From: Streblospio benedicti
Taxonomy: Eukaryota; Annelida; Polychaeta; Spionida; Spionidae
Length of the DNA: 64,000 bases
Reading direction: 5' to 3'
Assembly (NCBI GenBank): GCA_019095985.1
Contig: CM032665.1
Location: forward strand, 32,276,445 to 32,340,444
Made by a program: the position numbers and the translations under genes. Below the pieces are notes generated by a model. The model searched no databases, had not been told where the DNA came from, and saw only the letters and a list, made by a program, of their open reading frames with translations. The stretch's first letter is position 1. Every line of letters begins with the position of its first letter. This document shows, piece after piece, positions 25,765 through 39,137 of this stretch.

Positions 25765-25924
25765 TACAGTAGAACCTCGCTAATGAGACCACATTTTGTT
25801 AATGTATTCAAGTGGTCTTACTAGAGAGGGTGTCATGCTTTGGGAAGATTTGTGACCATAAAAATGGTCTTATTAATTCATTGGTCTCAATAGAGAGGTT
25901 GTCTTAATCGGAGGATCTACTGTA
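25765..25924. repeat. pogo/Tigger-like MITE (family B, full length)
   Basis: It starts TACAGTAGAACCTC and ends GGAGGATCTACTGTA, inverted ends bounded by TA. The inside has AATGAGACCAC, GTGGTCTTACTAGAG and GGTCTCAATAGAGAGG. This is the clearest full-length copy in the window. Confidence 0.75.
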
Positions 25925-26561
25925 TATATTCCTCTCATTGAAATTTTTCAATCTCTTAAAACCTAAAGAGTCATGATTGTCATTTTATGCTCAATAATTC
26001 GAAAAGCGAAAATCTTATTCCAATATAAAAGACATAAATCCACATTATAAAATAGCCATTTACAATCATTGAATTAAAATGATGAAACCATACAAAATAT
26101 GGTCACACAAAGAATCAATTACTAAGGGTCAACTAGATCTGGCTTAGTGATGTCATACCCCATGTAGGAGGAAGTCAGGTCGCCTGTCGTGGGCCGGAAG
26201 GGGGCGGGGCACAGGGGGCGGGTGAGCAGACGGTAATGACGGTGAGTGAGTGAGCAGGAGGTTGGGAGAATGGCCTCAAATCAGGGGACAGTCATCACAC
26301 GTGCTCACCTCAGGGGTTGATGAAGGTACATACGTGTGGTTTGTATGCAAGGGAACTGTTGACGGTGCTATAAGCGTAAAGGGTACAGGAATCCCACACC
26401 CATCATTATTTTTTGGTCAAATTACCCACAGCCGTATTTTTTTTTTTTGGGGGGGGGCTTTTTTTTTAAACTCAATTCTTAAGCCCTTTTCCATAACCTC
26501 TCTTCTCACATTCTCTTTTCAGCCTTTCCCCCCACATCCGATATCCTTATGGCCACACACG

Positions 26562-26717
26562 CATGGGCAGATCCAGGGTGGCCACAGCCCCCCCTCCCAC
26601 CAAAATACTTCATTTTCATAGGATTTGTACATGTCTGCCATCGATCGTGCATACGAAATCCATGAATTCCCTCAAATGCGCCCCCCCCCTTTTCCCAAAA
26701 GCCTGTATCTGCCATTG
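26562..26717 (+). repeat. hAT-like MITE (family A), well preserved
   Basis: Left end CATGGGCAGATCCAGGG, core CCAAAATACTTCATTTTCAT, GCCATCGATCGTGCATACGA, then CGCCCCCCCCC and right end CTGTATCTGCCATTG. Confidence 0.75.
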
Positions 26718-27606
26718 CGCAAGTATCAACTCTCTATTTAAGACCACATTGGTGACTGTCTTCAAGTCGTCTAGATAGGTAGTTAAGGTATTTGTGGTCC
26801 CTGCATGTGTGAGTGCCTTGAACCGTGAGAAATAGTCATGTTATTGAGGTGGTCTTTGTAGACGGTATTACGAATATCCTAGTGAAGATGACTAACAGAA
26901 TTGTCAAATTTCACTTCAGTTTAATCATTGCGCTTCTATACGTTTATTTTCCATTTACAGTCATATGTACAAATTTGAGAACTATGAAATCGTGTATGCG
27001 TAAGCAGCCTTTGGAGGGCTTAGAATAGTGTTTCCGTGTATAAATAAGACACGGGAATTGTGATCTGTCTTCAAGTTTAACAAAGTCTGAATTAATGTAG
27101 TCAGGAATCACAAGAAACTATCTTTTGAAGGGTACCACATTTGTGATCATACTAAATCAGAATTCGATAGATGTCGTTTGAACCCAATTTTCCTTACAGA
27201 GTGATGAATAAGAATATTTGAGCACGTTACTAAAAATAATGAATCAAATGTGGCTTTGATAGAAACAACAAAATATGTCTGCAATGCCGAAAAAAGAAGA
27301 TAAACAGGGATATACATTTACCATAAATCATTACACACGCCACTTACAACACAAAAGATCCCACAATTCTTAATAGACGCTCATACGAGATGCATACGCA
27401 CGGAAGCCATTTGTTAGGAATGTGGAAGAAAAATAATGGAGATTTGCACAACAATGAATCTGGATTTAGAAGAATAAGGTTGCAGATCCGCTGGGATGGA
27501 GTTTGGATGTGGAAAGATGAAGAAAAACAGGCAAATCTAACACCGCTTGTAAGACAGGGCTTTCAGGAGCTTCATCTACGTCTATATATGTAGATGCGTG
27601 GCCAGA

Positions 27607-27783
27607 TACAGTGAAAACTCTATCAAGACCCCCTGGATATTGACCTTGTGTGGTCTCAGTACAGAGGTGGTCTCTTTATGGAGAATCATGCTCTCGTCCT
27701 ATCATGAACATTTCGAACCGCAAAACAAAATATCTTATTTTAGATGGTGTCTCAACAGTGAAGTGGTCTAAATGGGAGTTTGT
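27607..27783. repeat. Partial pogo/Tigger-like MITE (family B)
   Basis: It begins TACAGTGAAAACTC and contains TATCAAGACCCC, GTGGTCTCAGTACAGAGGTG and GTGGTCTAAATGGGAG. The right terminus is not recognisable. Confidence 0.5.
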
Positions 27784-27826
27784 TTTATTTTCTATTTCTG
27801 CACACAGAAAAATAAATGTAGTGCAA

Positions 27827-28003
27827 CATAGGCAGAACCAGGGGCGAGGGGGCACATCACCCCACCCCCAAAAAAAAAAAAAAATAATAATAATCCTTTT
27901 TCATGTGGTTGATCCTTCGCACGTACGAAACCCATGAAATCATCTGATTTGCAACCCCCCCTTTCGCTATTTTACAAAAAGCTGAAAGCTGGATCTGTCA
28001 GTG
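27827..28003 (+). repeat. hAT-like MITE (family A)
   Basis: Left end CATAGGCAGAACCAGG, an A-run, GCACGTACGAAACCCATGAA, a C-run and right end CTGGATCTGTCAGTG. Confidence 0.65.
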
Positions 28004-28569
28004 TACAAAGCATCAGTGGTTCTATTTCTAACTATAGGCGAGGTCTCTGCTCATATATAAATCTAACTCAACAACTACAAATCAAACTCACTTGGTTCAG
28101 TCTCTTGCTGCAATGACCATTCGCCACTAATTTGATTGAGTGGTGATGTCAGCCAATGATTAAAGTAAAGTGACCGCTGTTAATGAACAGTGTCATGTGA
28201 GCTGCACCCATCTATTGTAGACTTATCCACTTCCAACTTGAGCTCGTCTGGAAGAGGACTATTTTGGTTACTTTGAATAAATAAAACCAGTGGAATATAC
28301 AGGTTTTCAGAGAAATGTGATTTTTGTATGTGAGTATTTTTGTGCGTGTGTGTTTTTTATAACTTTTTTATGTGTGTATGGGGGTTAGGGGGAAGGCGGG
28401 GGCAACCACAGGATCCCATGTGTTTTTTCATAGGTGCGAATGCTTGTTGGCAAAAAGAATAAAATGCGAAACAAATTAGAATGCGAGGAAAAAGCTTCAC
28501 CGCACCCCCGCCCCTCGACGCACCCGTCTCCTGAATCTGCCTCTGTAGATCTACGATTCGTTGTATAGG

Positions 28570-28630
28570 TGTCCCTCTGTGACAGAGTGGTTAGTAGTTA
28601 TAGGGAATCGTGGGTTCGATTGACGGATCT
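28570..28630 (+). repeat. tRNA-like SINE head
   Basis: A box TGACAGAGTGG (28580-28590) and B box GGGTTCGATTG (28612-28622) lie with short spacing. No cloverleaf can be built, so it is a SINE fragment rather than a tRNA gene. Confidence 0.4.
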
Positions 28631-30699
28631 CTGCTATTCTCTTGATCTTTGTTGTATTTCATTAAATTTTTCATAGATTGCTACTGACAGAATTGTCCAA
28701 TCTTTTTATGATGCACGGACGTTTCAGAACTACTATACTGTATCTCCCAATTTAGTAAAGGTTCTATCCTATTCCACCATATCAAAGATGTGGTCGTCAC
28801 ATCTCTTTGTTGTGTGCAATATAGTCAGCTTTTGACACAGCTTGGCATTGATCTGGGGAATCCTCAGTTATGATAATCATATGCCTGGGATTAGATATAA
28901 GAGTCACATTTCAGACACAAGTATGCAAATGAGCTGTTCTGATTGGCTGTATGCACCAGTGGATCTTGCCTGTGGCATTGATAAATGGCACAGTAGAATG
29001 GGGTGTCTTATTCATGAACCGCGGGAGAATATAAGCGTGTGTAATAAACGACCCTTTAATTTACCTCGAAACTTTGTTATTAAGACATTTCACTAATCCA
29101 TAAATCTAAACTGGACACACTTTAACATTGTTACTGACATTTCACATTTGTATTGCTTAAGGCCAGTGCACAACCGGCAGTACTGTCACTCTATTGTGAA
29201 TAACTCTTGGAGACTGCCAGGATCAGTGCGTGTCCATGGCAGTGCGGTGAAAGGGAGGTAAACGTGGGTGTTTTGTGAAGCAGTACGGATAGGAAGCAGT
29301 AACAGACGGTTGACATGTCAAACTTACTCTACAGCCAACTTAACAGCGGCCTATCTGTATGTAGGCTGTACAGAGCTAGTACAGCAAGCCTTATGGTAAT
29401 ACATGCCGTAGACACTCAGACGGGAAAACGTCAAAACGTTGTCACTTCCGGTTGTTCCTCAGGCTTAAGGCAGACACGTCACGTTTCCACAATCTAACTA
29501 TGGATAGGCTAATGTCACTCATCAACCACATTGAAATTAAAAAGGCTCTTGCCTCCCGACATACATATTTGGGGGGAAAGCCGGAGCTACATGTATAATT
29601 GCTTTCGAGCAAACAGTACAGGTAATCAGGACAGAACGTCATATGTAAAAAGAAAGCATGTGGTGCACAGGGCTCAAAATGTCCATAATAGCGGTGTTGT
29701 ATTGTGTCCAAGCCCAGACAGCCACAATGACCATTAGAGTGGTCAGTAGATCTGCGTTACTGGACACTTTGTGAATGTGCGTGGACGTAGATGAAGACAA
29801 ACTCGCCAATCTTCCCTCGACCCACAAGGAGTCGGGGCGCGTAAAGAGCTCGTGTGTCTTCGTTTGCTGCTGAATTGCCCTGTGGCAGAGAGCGTAAAGC
29901 TAGGGTCAGACTTTAATTTTTTAGCAGTCTGCTGAGGATGGCTAGCATTTACTATGCCAGTCACAGCTGGGCGCGAACAATGATCCTCCACACGCCTTTC
30001 TCCTCGACCAGTGAAGCAAGCTTGCTTGGGTTCTACACTCCACAGTCTCTGTCCTCGTGGACAAGAGAGTCCACTATTACCCCCACCCCGCCCCCTTCTA
30101 TGTGAACCACGTTTTCGCTCGTACAACACTAGTTTGTGTGTGCTGCTGATCTGTGGGTGACAGTGGTAGTGTACTGCTAGCTGGAGTCTTCTAAATGTAT
30201 TCTAACTATTCTTGTCACCCACTGCTAGGAGATTTGTCATACAGGCGTTGATCTTTTCAGACAGTCCCGAGTCAATGTCTGGTATACATCTTTATTGACA
30301 CGTTGTCTCGCAAAAATGTGTTCTCAATGATAGAATATCATCTTTTCCTCTATTTATGATTTCCAACCTAACCTTAAAAACTAGGGGTGTAGATTCGTGA
30401 CTGTCTCACAGTGGCTCAATCATAATTTTATTGTTGCACCCCAATGTTCTGTGTCATTTATCGCTCAACAAAATGACCATTTATAATCATAATGTAAATG
30501 AAAGAGTGGTGGTTTATAGTCGTGATCCTAGTCGTGCTCTAACGACCTTATATTTACACCAGATCACCGGCACACTTATAATAGTGATCAATTGATCATT
30601 TCTCACATACTAGCACCGACAGAACTTTTATCGCACAATGTTAATCACTCACACAAGTCTCACCCACTCTTTCAATCCAATCACCTGTACCTAGTAAAC

Positions 30700-30840
30700 A
30701 TGCAAGTGCCACGGAGCTGTGCGTAACTATTTAGGTATGAGTTTCCTGAACACCCATAAGAAGACACCGAGAATCGAGCCCACGACCTTCTGGCCATGTG
30801 ACTGGAGTTCAATTCTATCCACTCGGCCACAAAAGCACAG
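30700..30840 (-). repeat. tRNA-derived SINE head
   Basis: On the minus strand, TGGCCGAGTGG (30819-30829) is an A box and GGGCTCGATTC (30771-30781) a B box, with GGCCAGAAGGTCGTG between them, matching the SINE at 21325. Confidence 0.6.
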
Positions 30841-31499
30841 GACATAAGCATTGTCCATTCATGAAAAAATCTCTTGTAAGCTGCCAATATGAAGTGTTTC
30901 AATATTTTTTTTTCAATATCTTGTGAAATTAACAGTGCCCGGAAATAGATGAAGATGATTGAGAAGTCGACGCTTATCAAACATTTGAAGTGTAGTATTT
31001 GAAACATTCCTTACATATTTACTGCTCCTGGCCCTTCTAGGGAAGCTCTGACGGTTGGAATTCAATTGAATTTGGATCACGTCATGTATGACTGTGTCTT
31101 CCTCACTTATTTTCATCAAATCATCATACTTGACAGCATTGCGCAATCCTCAATTTCATATCACACTTGAATCGTGATGGATATCTTTGTTTAATGTTTC
31201 CCGTCATTAAAATTTCAAACGGCTCTAGCTCAAAGGATTTGAAAGATCAAAATTATTTTCAATTCTTTCAAGTACTATCAACCGAGTCACGCTGCATTCA
31301 CGTCTTGCAATTACTCCTCGTTATTAGTCTATTGGGGGTGTTTAACTTGCTGATTCCAGCTGAACTGTGATTTGCTTAAATGAAGTGTGGAGATAATAGA
31401 CAAGACAAAATACATGTGGATACAATAGCAGTGGAAAATGAAATAATATAAGTATACTGTTTGTCCATTCTTTTAGAGGACTTGAAACTAAAATAATAG

Positions 31500-31646
31500 C
31501 AGATCTAGGAGATGCAGGGGCGTCCCCATATTCCCCTAACAAATTTGATTTTAATGGGGATTTTGGCATATCCGCAGTCGATCGCACGTACAAAACTTAT
31601 GAGATCCCTTGAGCACCATCATTTCAAAACACTTCTATCTGACGGT
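31500..31646 (+). repeat. Diverged hAT-like MITE (family A)
   Basis: Left end CAGATCTAGGAGATG, core CCGCAGTCGATCGCACGTAC and AAAACTTATGAGATCCCTTG, right end TCTATCTGACGGTG. Confidence 0.5.
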
Positions 31647-33619
31647 GTTGTTTTATAGAACGTAAAAAAAACTTCAAATTGTGAGTGCATCAAATCTCAT
31701 AGACAACATACCATATACGTCACAGTGTACGTGATACCCCAAGATTTGTTGTGTGTAATTCAATATGCATGAAGAAATATGCCAGTAAGCATACTTATTA
31801 AAAGAACAACACCAAAATCCGCGAAAAGAACAAAAGAGGCCTTGCTAAAATACGCCGCAAGTCCAAGTCCATCTCCAAAGGCATATGGCAGAAATAATCT
31901 TATTTCCAAAGACATGAATCTTATTTCCAAAATGGACCTGGAATCTGCATTAAATGGTAAACGAAAACTCACTTTGGTTTGGCGGCGGCTGCGGCGGTGG
32001 CGGGCTCGCTTTTTGTGATGTCGTCTGTTGCTCTTTCTTTTGCCACAAGGAATGAAAGAAGCACTTAAAAGGAGGCAATTTCCGGCCCGCCATGTTTGAT
32101 GTTGACTTGCGGAAGAGGCCCTCGTATGGGCAAGCGCAACTGTTTTAAATATATGACCAGGTTTTAACCTCTTAAAACCTGTAAATCAGTCCAAGTGACA
32201 TGATTGAAATTTGTGTTTCTAAAGAGGCAGGAGACACTGGTGGGTTTCTACTCTTGGGGGAATTGTATTTGTAAGTGACAGCAAAATTGATATAAGATGT
32301 CGTCACTGATATGTGTAGGCCCTATTTCTCCGTAGATGCCCGTTGATTATGGCAACATAGAGATTAATACCCACTGGAATTGGGTCACCACAAACGTTTT
32401 GGTCATATTTTCGCTTGAAAATAAGACACACAACTAGTAAACGTACAAATAAGTTCCTCCAATCTTCAAAAGCTATGATAGCACATGCACACGCTCTTTT
32501 CGAACTCCGTGTAGGTCCCACACTGCTGGGGCCTCGGAAACGGCCTCGCTTTGGCGGGAAGCAAAGGTTGATGAAACCGAGTCATCCAGTGCACCGTGTG
32601 GTTTCGAGCACGGACTCTAATGCATCACTAAAAGGAGACGATATGTCATACCCGTATTGTCAAGTTTCAACGGCAATCCCCGCAGGTAAACACAGTATGA
32701 TATGCTTGGCACCCCCCCCCGCAAAAACAAAACAAACAAAAAATAACAACCCATAAACAAAAAACAAAACAAAACAAGCTCCTTTCTATACACAGAGACC
32801 AAGATACATTAAAAGGAGATGAAATATCACACTTATGTAGTACTAGCTGTTTCAACTGCAATTCCCGTGGGTAGTCAAAATAAGAGGTGTTTGGGGAACC
32901 TCGACTCCTATATACACAGATACCAAAGACATAACCCTAGATGAATTTTCGTCATTTTCACGTCAGTTCGTGTGCTCTCCTTGACCCGAGTTGCCAACAC
33001 CCAAGTCGAAAACCTACATATGCCAATGCTCTATAGTGCGTTGTATTATATGACACATGCACTTGTAGATGATCTACAGGGTTCCACTAGGAAGCTGATA
33101 TCTATTTTATGCAGGCTGATTTTATGGTTAGGGCTCAGTTTTATGTGTGTCATAGACGGATGATAAGATGTGCACCAGGAGGGATAGAGTCCAGTTTTAT
33201 GCTGGCATCCCTGACAGTATCAGCTTTATATGTAGATAGATCACAGAGAAAAGGTGACCAACCAAAGAAAGTATTGGTAGAATGTGACATTTGGAGACGT
33301 TAATGTAGTTGAAGTGTATAAAGCTATTAAAGAGTAGATAGTCACGAACATTCAAGGCAAATTAGTCTTGATATTGTAGCTATTTCAAATTGCCACAGTT
33401 TCTCATCATAGATACATATATGAGGCAGAATCATCATTGGATTAACTTATTTCTTATATAATACAGAGCAGTAAACATTCAGGGATGGACATTCTGGGCT
33501 ATGCCGTCAATTTTTGGTGAAGCTGGATTTAGTTTTGGAGTCTCCAAATATGAGGGGGAAGAGGATTTTACAGTTTTAAACACGTCTGTGATAAGAGGAT
33601 GTTCCAGTTTACAATGTAC

Positions 33620-33762
33620 CATAGGCAGTTCTAAGTGGAGGGGCGCGTGGAGGCAAAAACTAAAATGAATGGCCTAATTTTCATGCCGTCTTTTGGCATG
33701 CCCGAGAAAAAAAAATCCACTGGTTGCGGCCCTTTTCCCCTTAAAAACTGGATATACTGGCA
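33620..33762 (+). repeat. Diverged hAT-like MITE (family A)
   Basis: It starts CATAGGCAGTTCTAAGTGG, has TTTTCATGCCGTC and ends AAAACTGGATATACTGGCA. Only the termini and a few core words remain. Confidence 0.35.
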
Positions 33763-33829
33763 ACAACATCTCATTCGGCCTCAACATTCGTGACTGTCAG
33801 ACCATAAAGACCTAAAACACGACGCCGCT

Positions 33830-34000
33830 GTCAAGTGTTGGTGACGCTGCATTGGCGTCACGTGACAGATCACGTGTCCCGCCTGAGACAGACGATAATG
33901 AGCGTTATGACAGATCCGCCGGCGGGCGCGGGCATCCATCATGGCGGTGACGGGAAGACGCCCCCGGGGGACAATTGACGGCTTCGAGCCGAAAAAGAAG
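33830..34000. promoter_or_regulatory. CpG-rich promoter-like segment with CLEAR/E-box pair
   Basis: GTCACGTGAC at 33857-33866 is the exact palindromic CLEAR/USF-type E-box, with another CACGTG at 33871-33876. Then come CCGCCGGCGGGCGCGGGC and ATCATGGCGGTGACGGG (33938-33954), close to a YY1 site. CpG density is far above the surroundings. No exon can be assigned; it could be the first noncoding exon or distal promoter of the kinase gene 10 kb downstream, or of an unseen RNA. Confidence 0.35.
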
Positions 34001-37000
34001 GAGTGGGAGAAATCGTGGGGGTAGTGAGAATCGTCGTGATGAGTTGCGTGATATCACGAGTTACGAGCTATATAATCATATACATGTACACTCGACACTG
34101 GCATATGTTTGTGTATACTTGTGTGATATCTGCAGTGTACATGGTTATCACGAGACTCAATGCGACTCAGGAGGACTGGAGCATGAGCATGGGGCTGTAA
34201 TACGTATAATATTAGGTCCCTACATGGGTCTGGAAACACGTGCTGTGTCTATGGGACTCTTTGAAAGACTTTTAAAAAAGTTCTTGTATCACTTTTAATA
34301 TATTGTATGATGCGCGTACAGAAGAAACCTGCGTACATATGTGCCTCATGTACACAGATAAAGATTTTCAAACTCGTTCGTTGATTTTACGTGTTATTGT
34401 GTTTGGGGTACCGCCCACCCGCACCACTGCCAATTTCGCCGTGACACTTTTAACCCATGCAGGTTCCTAACACTAAAACATAGACTGTTTACATCACAGA
34501 ACGCTGGCGCAAGTGCCGCCTTTGATAGCACGTCTCCTCTTCCCCATGGGTGACAGAGTGTGTGCATTATAGAGATGTGGCCCATTGCCTGTTGTAGATG
34601 AGTGTAATATCGCAAAGATGAGGGACTTCGCAAATGGATCCATTTCACGCACTGGCTGTTTTCACATTTTATATTTCATCCGCATCATTGGATTATTGCC
34701 ATAAAGGTGTGAAAATCACGTTTAGCTCCTTGTTTGTATGCATTTCAGTGGGCATGTGGTAAAGAGACTCCTTTTTTTAAATTTGAAGCTGTGGATACAA
34801 ATGCGTGGGGATAATCCATAGGTTTTGATGAAACAGATGTTGGTTATAGTCATGTGTGAACAACTGCACATTTTACGCAGTTTGTTAGTATAATAGATCA
34901 TAATAGTTAGAGCACGTTGGGTACTAGCTTCAGATGGCCCAAAAACAAAAAGTGGTATCTCTGTGAAGGTTCGTCTTAGTCTCCTGGTAGAGATTGGAGA
35001 CAGAAATTGTGATATTTAAAAAAACTAGTCTGAATACTTATGCTTAAAAGGTTTCTGTGTTGTATGCTAGTTCTGAGATAAGACTCTGACGATTTTCACA
35101 GAGCAGGATTTCGTGGATCTCTGTAGGTACTCAGATGTGAGTTGAAATATCTGCCGTGCAAGAGCTTGGACTATCACACCCCTTTATCATTACAAAGCTT
35201 ACAAGGCGTGATTTCCATCATCAAATTGGCTTCACAACTTTGTTGCAATGAGTAATGAAATGCTGAAGCCCAAATATGTAAAAGAAAAAAAAAATGATAT
35301 CTTACAGTAGAACCTCTATTAATACGATCTTTCGAAAAGGGTCTCATTATGGCTTCATATCATGAGAGTGGTGAGCTCTCTATGCAGCTTCATAACGGTC
35401 TTTTTCAATTTATTAAGACTTGTGACAACGGAAAAAATGTCTATTATAAAAGTGGTCTATCTATAGAGGTGGTATTGAATTGAAGGAGTTCCTGCATTTG
35501 GCTATTTCTATCACAACATTTTTTACAGTCGCATAGTTGCTATGAAAACAACCACAGAGGCTATCTTCCTCCGCAAGTTGCAATAAACACCAAAGCGACT
35601 GGTGGACGAAGCTCGGCGGTGATAAAAATACAAAAGCCGGCACTACAGAGCCTAATCAGCCCTCAGACCAATGCATTGCATGTGTGAGCAGCTATGCACA
35701 TGCAGGAGTCGGGGGGAAAACTCAGATATAGTAGGGATTTCCATCTCGTAAAAACGAAATAGATAAACATTAAAGCATATGCTGCGGTTCTACAGTGGTA
35801 ATGGCTGTAATTTTGAAGACATTATAGCAGTTTTCTATAGCATTTAGATTTTGGTTTCTTTGAATGAACATTGCACAATGAATATGAAATGTATGACACT
35901 GGCAGCTATTGCGTCATTATCAAGTCATATGCGGGTCTCTATTGTTGAACTGTTAAAATAGTACTTTTTATGCCGAATAGTACGAGTAGCTCCACACAAT
36001 ACAATAATATACAGAGCTGTCTTTAATTTCAGTCTTCGCAGTATAAAGTGATTAACATACCTACCTCCTATATTGGACATGCATAGAACATGAAAAATGC
36101 AATATTTTGTTGGGGGAAATGGCGGAGGGGGCTAGGTCTGCCTATGTAGCATGTTTCAACTGCAAACGCGCAAGCATCAAAAGACAATATGAATCTTCCA
36201 TACAGCCAGACATACATTCCCCCACCCGTTACCTCTATTGCGTTCTTGATTGGGGCGCAGAAAGCAATTTCCCGCATGTCCCGCGATGATGGATATCACG
36301 TCGACGGGCGGCCACTTCTCGAGGCTTCTTTCTTGTAGTCAGACCTTGATTTTTTGTCCACTTTTGTTTTAACCCTATTCGAGACACCAGGGGTTGTTGT
36401 CTGCTCTCCACGTTTTCTTGAGAGTACACACCATTTTCTTGGCTTAATGTCCAATTCGTATTTTAACTCTATTTGAGACAGTGAATGCATAAGTTGAGTA
36501 GTTTATGAATTCAGTCTAGCTGTAATAGCAATGCTCTACAGACAATTTATGCAGAGTACTAATGTCCAGTACTACTCCAGTTAAAACTTAAAATATTAAA
36601 GGTCTACCAAAAACTTTATAGCTTGTACCAATCTATGGTTCTATATCATGAATGTTTCTGCAAAACTTTTGAGTTTTTCATCAGTTTTTTTTTATATATA
36701 ATTAATTCCACCCTCCCCCCATTCTTACTTTAATCCTATTCGTGACTGGTCGTTGTAATGTGTTATACTGTGCTAGAAATCATGTGACCGTGGTATGGTG
36801 ATACAACTGGTCAGGATGTTGCTATAAACGACAGGAATGGCTAAGACGCATCTTGTTAGAAATGATACCATTCCTTCCGTATTCCTTGAATTATCTGCTG
36901 TACGTTTGTGTTTTCTTTGTTGTCGTTGTGGTTTTTGTTTGTGAATCTTTCTTATTGTCATTTAGTTTTATCGTATTTCTAATTCAGTGAGCCATCCGTG

Positions 37001-38029
37001 TTGTTCATAAATATTGGAAGAGTCGATATCTGAACTATTGTTGAGGACAGGATCCACCGTTAAGTTCTTTTGTATGGATGCCATGGGCGTTTATGCATGG
37101 CCCTTGCGTACATTTGCATGCAAGCCACATTTTCTTTATCCATGCAGGTGTCATTTGCACAGCATCACACAAATGCACGGACTGGCAATGCACTCAATGG
37201 CCTTTGAGCAGTACTACATGCTTCTATTTATTAGCAGGCATAACATCCGGCAAAGCTAATGCGAATGTACATGTAACTTAGACCATGGAGGACAAGGAAT
37301 TTCAATTTAGAAATGTCAGACAGTAGGCACAGTCTGAGAGCATATGCAGACTGTTTTGAAATTCAATTTTCAACTATCTCTGTACTTAAGTCGAAGATCG
37401 ACGACGGACTAACTTGCTTCTTGGGGTTTAGATTTCATTCTGCTTGCTCAGTCAAGGGTCGGTAGTTCTATTCCTGGTAAATCATCTTAATTCTGTCAAT
37501 AACACTGCTACACATATGGGGTTGGGGGTGGGGGCATGTAGGCATGAGCAGCAGAATGAGAAACACACTGTATGCTGGCTTTTATAATATGGCTTTCTAA
37601 AAAATCATGAAATGCCTATGAGAGCTGCAGCTGCTTCAAATGGTACCTTTTGTACAAATAATTGGAACATCTCACTATGTATAGACTACTTTGCATAGGA
37701 ACCAGATGCCCTTTTCAGACCTTTTTTGAAGCATAGTGGAGTGCCCTTTGTACTGTGGATACCATGATACATTGAGAACGAAAGAAAGAAGGAAAGGGAG
37801 AGGTTGTACGTTAGTTCATGTTGACCTAGTAGTATAGTGAAGGCACCAACACTCCAGTGCTCTCTGTTTCTTAGTTATTTGTTTATTAAAGTGTCGTAAA
37901 GATATTCAAACATAGTATAATTGTACAATTGATCAAATTAAAAGAATATCTTCCAGCCATGTAATGGCTTATTTTGACACATTGTTCTAAAATTTGACTA
38001 GTATATTAGGTTTTAAAATATCAGTTCAT
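34001..38029. other. Intergenic DNA, little recognisable
   Basis: Apart from one family B MITE, only short open frames without domains are present. A word related to TTTTAACCCTATTCGAGACA recurs at about 36369, 36463 and 36730. Confidence 0.5.
35303..35495. repeat. pogo/Tigger-like MITE (family B)
   Basis: Left end TTACAGTAGAACCTCTATTA, inside GGGTCTCATTATG and GTGGTCTATCTATAGAGGTG. The right end GAAGGAGTTCCTGC is decayed. Confidence 0.55.
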
Positions 38030-38103
38030 ATTTCGTGACAGTCTTTGTCCTTCCTGGTATGAGGGTGTATAAACCGGCAATGCTTTGCATAGCTAAAAGT
38101 CAC

Positions 38104-38640
38104 TTATCTAGTAATATACAATTTCCTACGGCTAAACATTTTATGTACACATCTGATAGCTTGTGGTGCAATCTGTGTATTGCTTAAAAAAAAACACATC
38201 TTACTTATTTTATCAAATTCTAAAAAGTTGGCATCTATGTCTACTGCACTATTGAAAATTGTAGTTCTTATGTCATCATAGAGAGGACAGTCTATAAGGA
38301 AATGGCATTCAGATTCTACTACATTTAAAGTACACAATTTACAAGTTCTATTCTCATATAACAACCCATTGTATCGTCCAGTCTCAATTTCAAGGGGAAG
38401 TACTCCACATCTCAATTTAATAAAAGCTGATCGTTCATAACGGGGTATGTTGTAGTCAAGGTAGGCTTCAGACTGCAGGCTAGTCTTGAAACGTCTGTAC
38501 GTTCTAAGCTTGTTCCCATTTGCTTGTCCTCTGTCATTCCACAGAGCCAGTTGCCATTTAGCACTCTCAATGTTTAATAATATGGGTTCACTAATCTCTA
38601 AGGCATAGCTGCTATCTATTATATTTTCATATATTTCCAT
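38104..38640 (-). pseudogene. LINE C-terminal domain fragment (178 codons)
   Basis: An open frame of the truncated LINE downstream of its RT. It contains RCGVLPLEIETGRYNG and CKLC ... ECHFLIDCPLYDDIR, a cysteine/histidine motif seen after the RT in several invertebrate LINEs, and it ends with a natural stop. It is not an independent host gene. Confidence 0.75.
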
Positions 38641-39137
38641 TAAGTTATTTCTTTAACAAGAATCTCTTGATATTGTAAGTCCAGTTTTTACCGCTTTGTA
38701 ACTTTGACCATGAATAGACTTTTTTTGTGACACGGTTATCGCTCATATTTTGTAGTCGACAGAATAAACGTAGAACTTCTTTTCTAGTATGATATATTAT
38801 GCTGTTCCAGCCCATTTCTCCTTGGGTTTTAGTGTCTTTGGTGTAAACCCTAGTAGAAATCGTCCTGCCTTATTGAGGATTGTATTCATTTTTTAAATTC
38901 ATGCAGTCCCCATATTCCGGCTGAATAAGTTATTATAGGGAAGATTGCAGTATTGAACAGTTTGATAAATATTTTGTGAGAAGAACCGCCTGTGTTTTTA
39001 AAGATGGATATTACTTTCCCTAGAGCACGTGTTGCTGATTTTGATGTTTCTTTAACAGTTACTGAAAGGTCTAAGTGTTCATGAAGCCATACTCCTAAAT
39101 ACTTATATTTGTCGGTGTACTGTAGGTTTAATTCTCC

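Larger units (their letters stand above)
25151..33829. other. Repeat-rich intergenic DNA
   Basis: No supported gene. It holds family A and B MITEs, two SINE heads (28570 and 30700), a GC-box-bearing patch at 26185-26225 (GGCCGGAAG, GGGGCGGGGC) and a small GC-rich patch at 31980-32100. Either patch could be an unassigned promoter, but no exon can be tied to them. Confidence 0.45.

Noticed and set aside
26155-26260. GC-box promoter with GGCCGGAAG and GGGGCGGGGC
   Set aside because: Motifs are real but no exon or transcript can be attached on either strand.
28380-28545. Possible further family A MITE
   Set aside because: Only C-rich patches and a weak right end (GAATCTGCC) are present; left end and core are missing.
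29743-30129. 128-codon minus-strand frame rich in Arg/Gly/Ser
   Set aside because: Composition reflects local GC content; no family recognised and no neighbouring exons.
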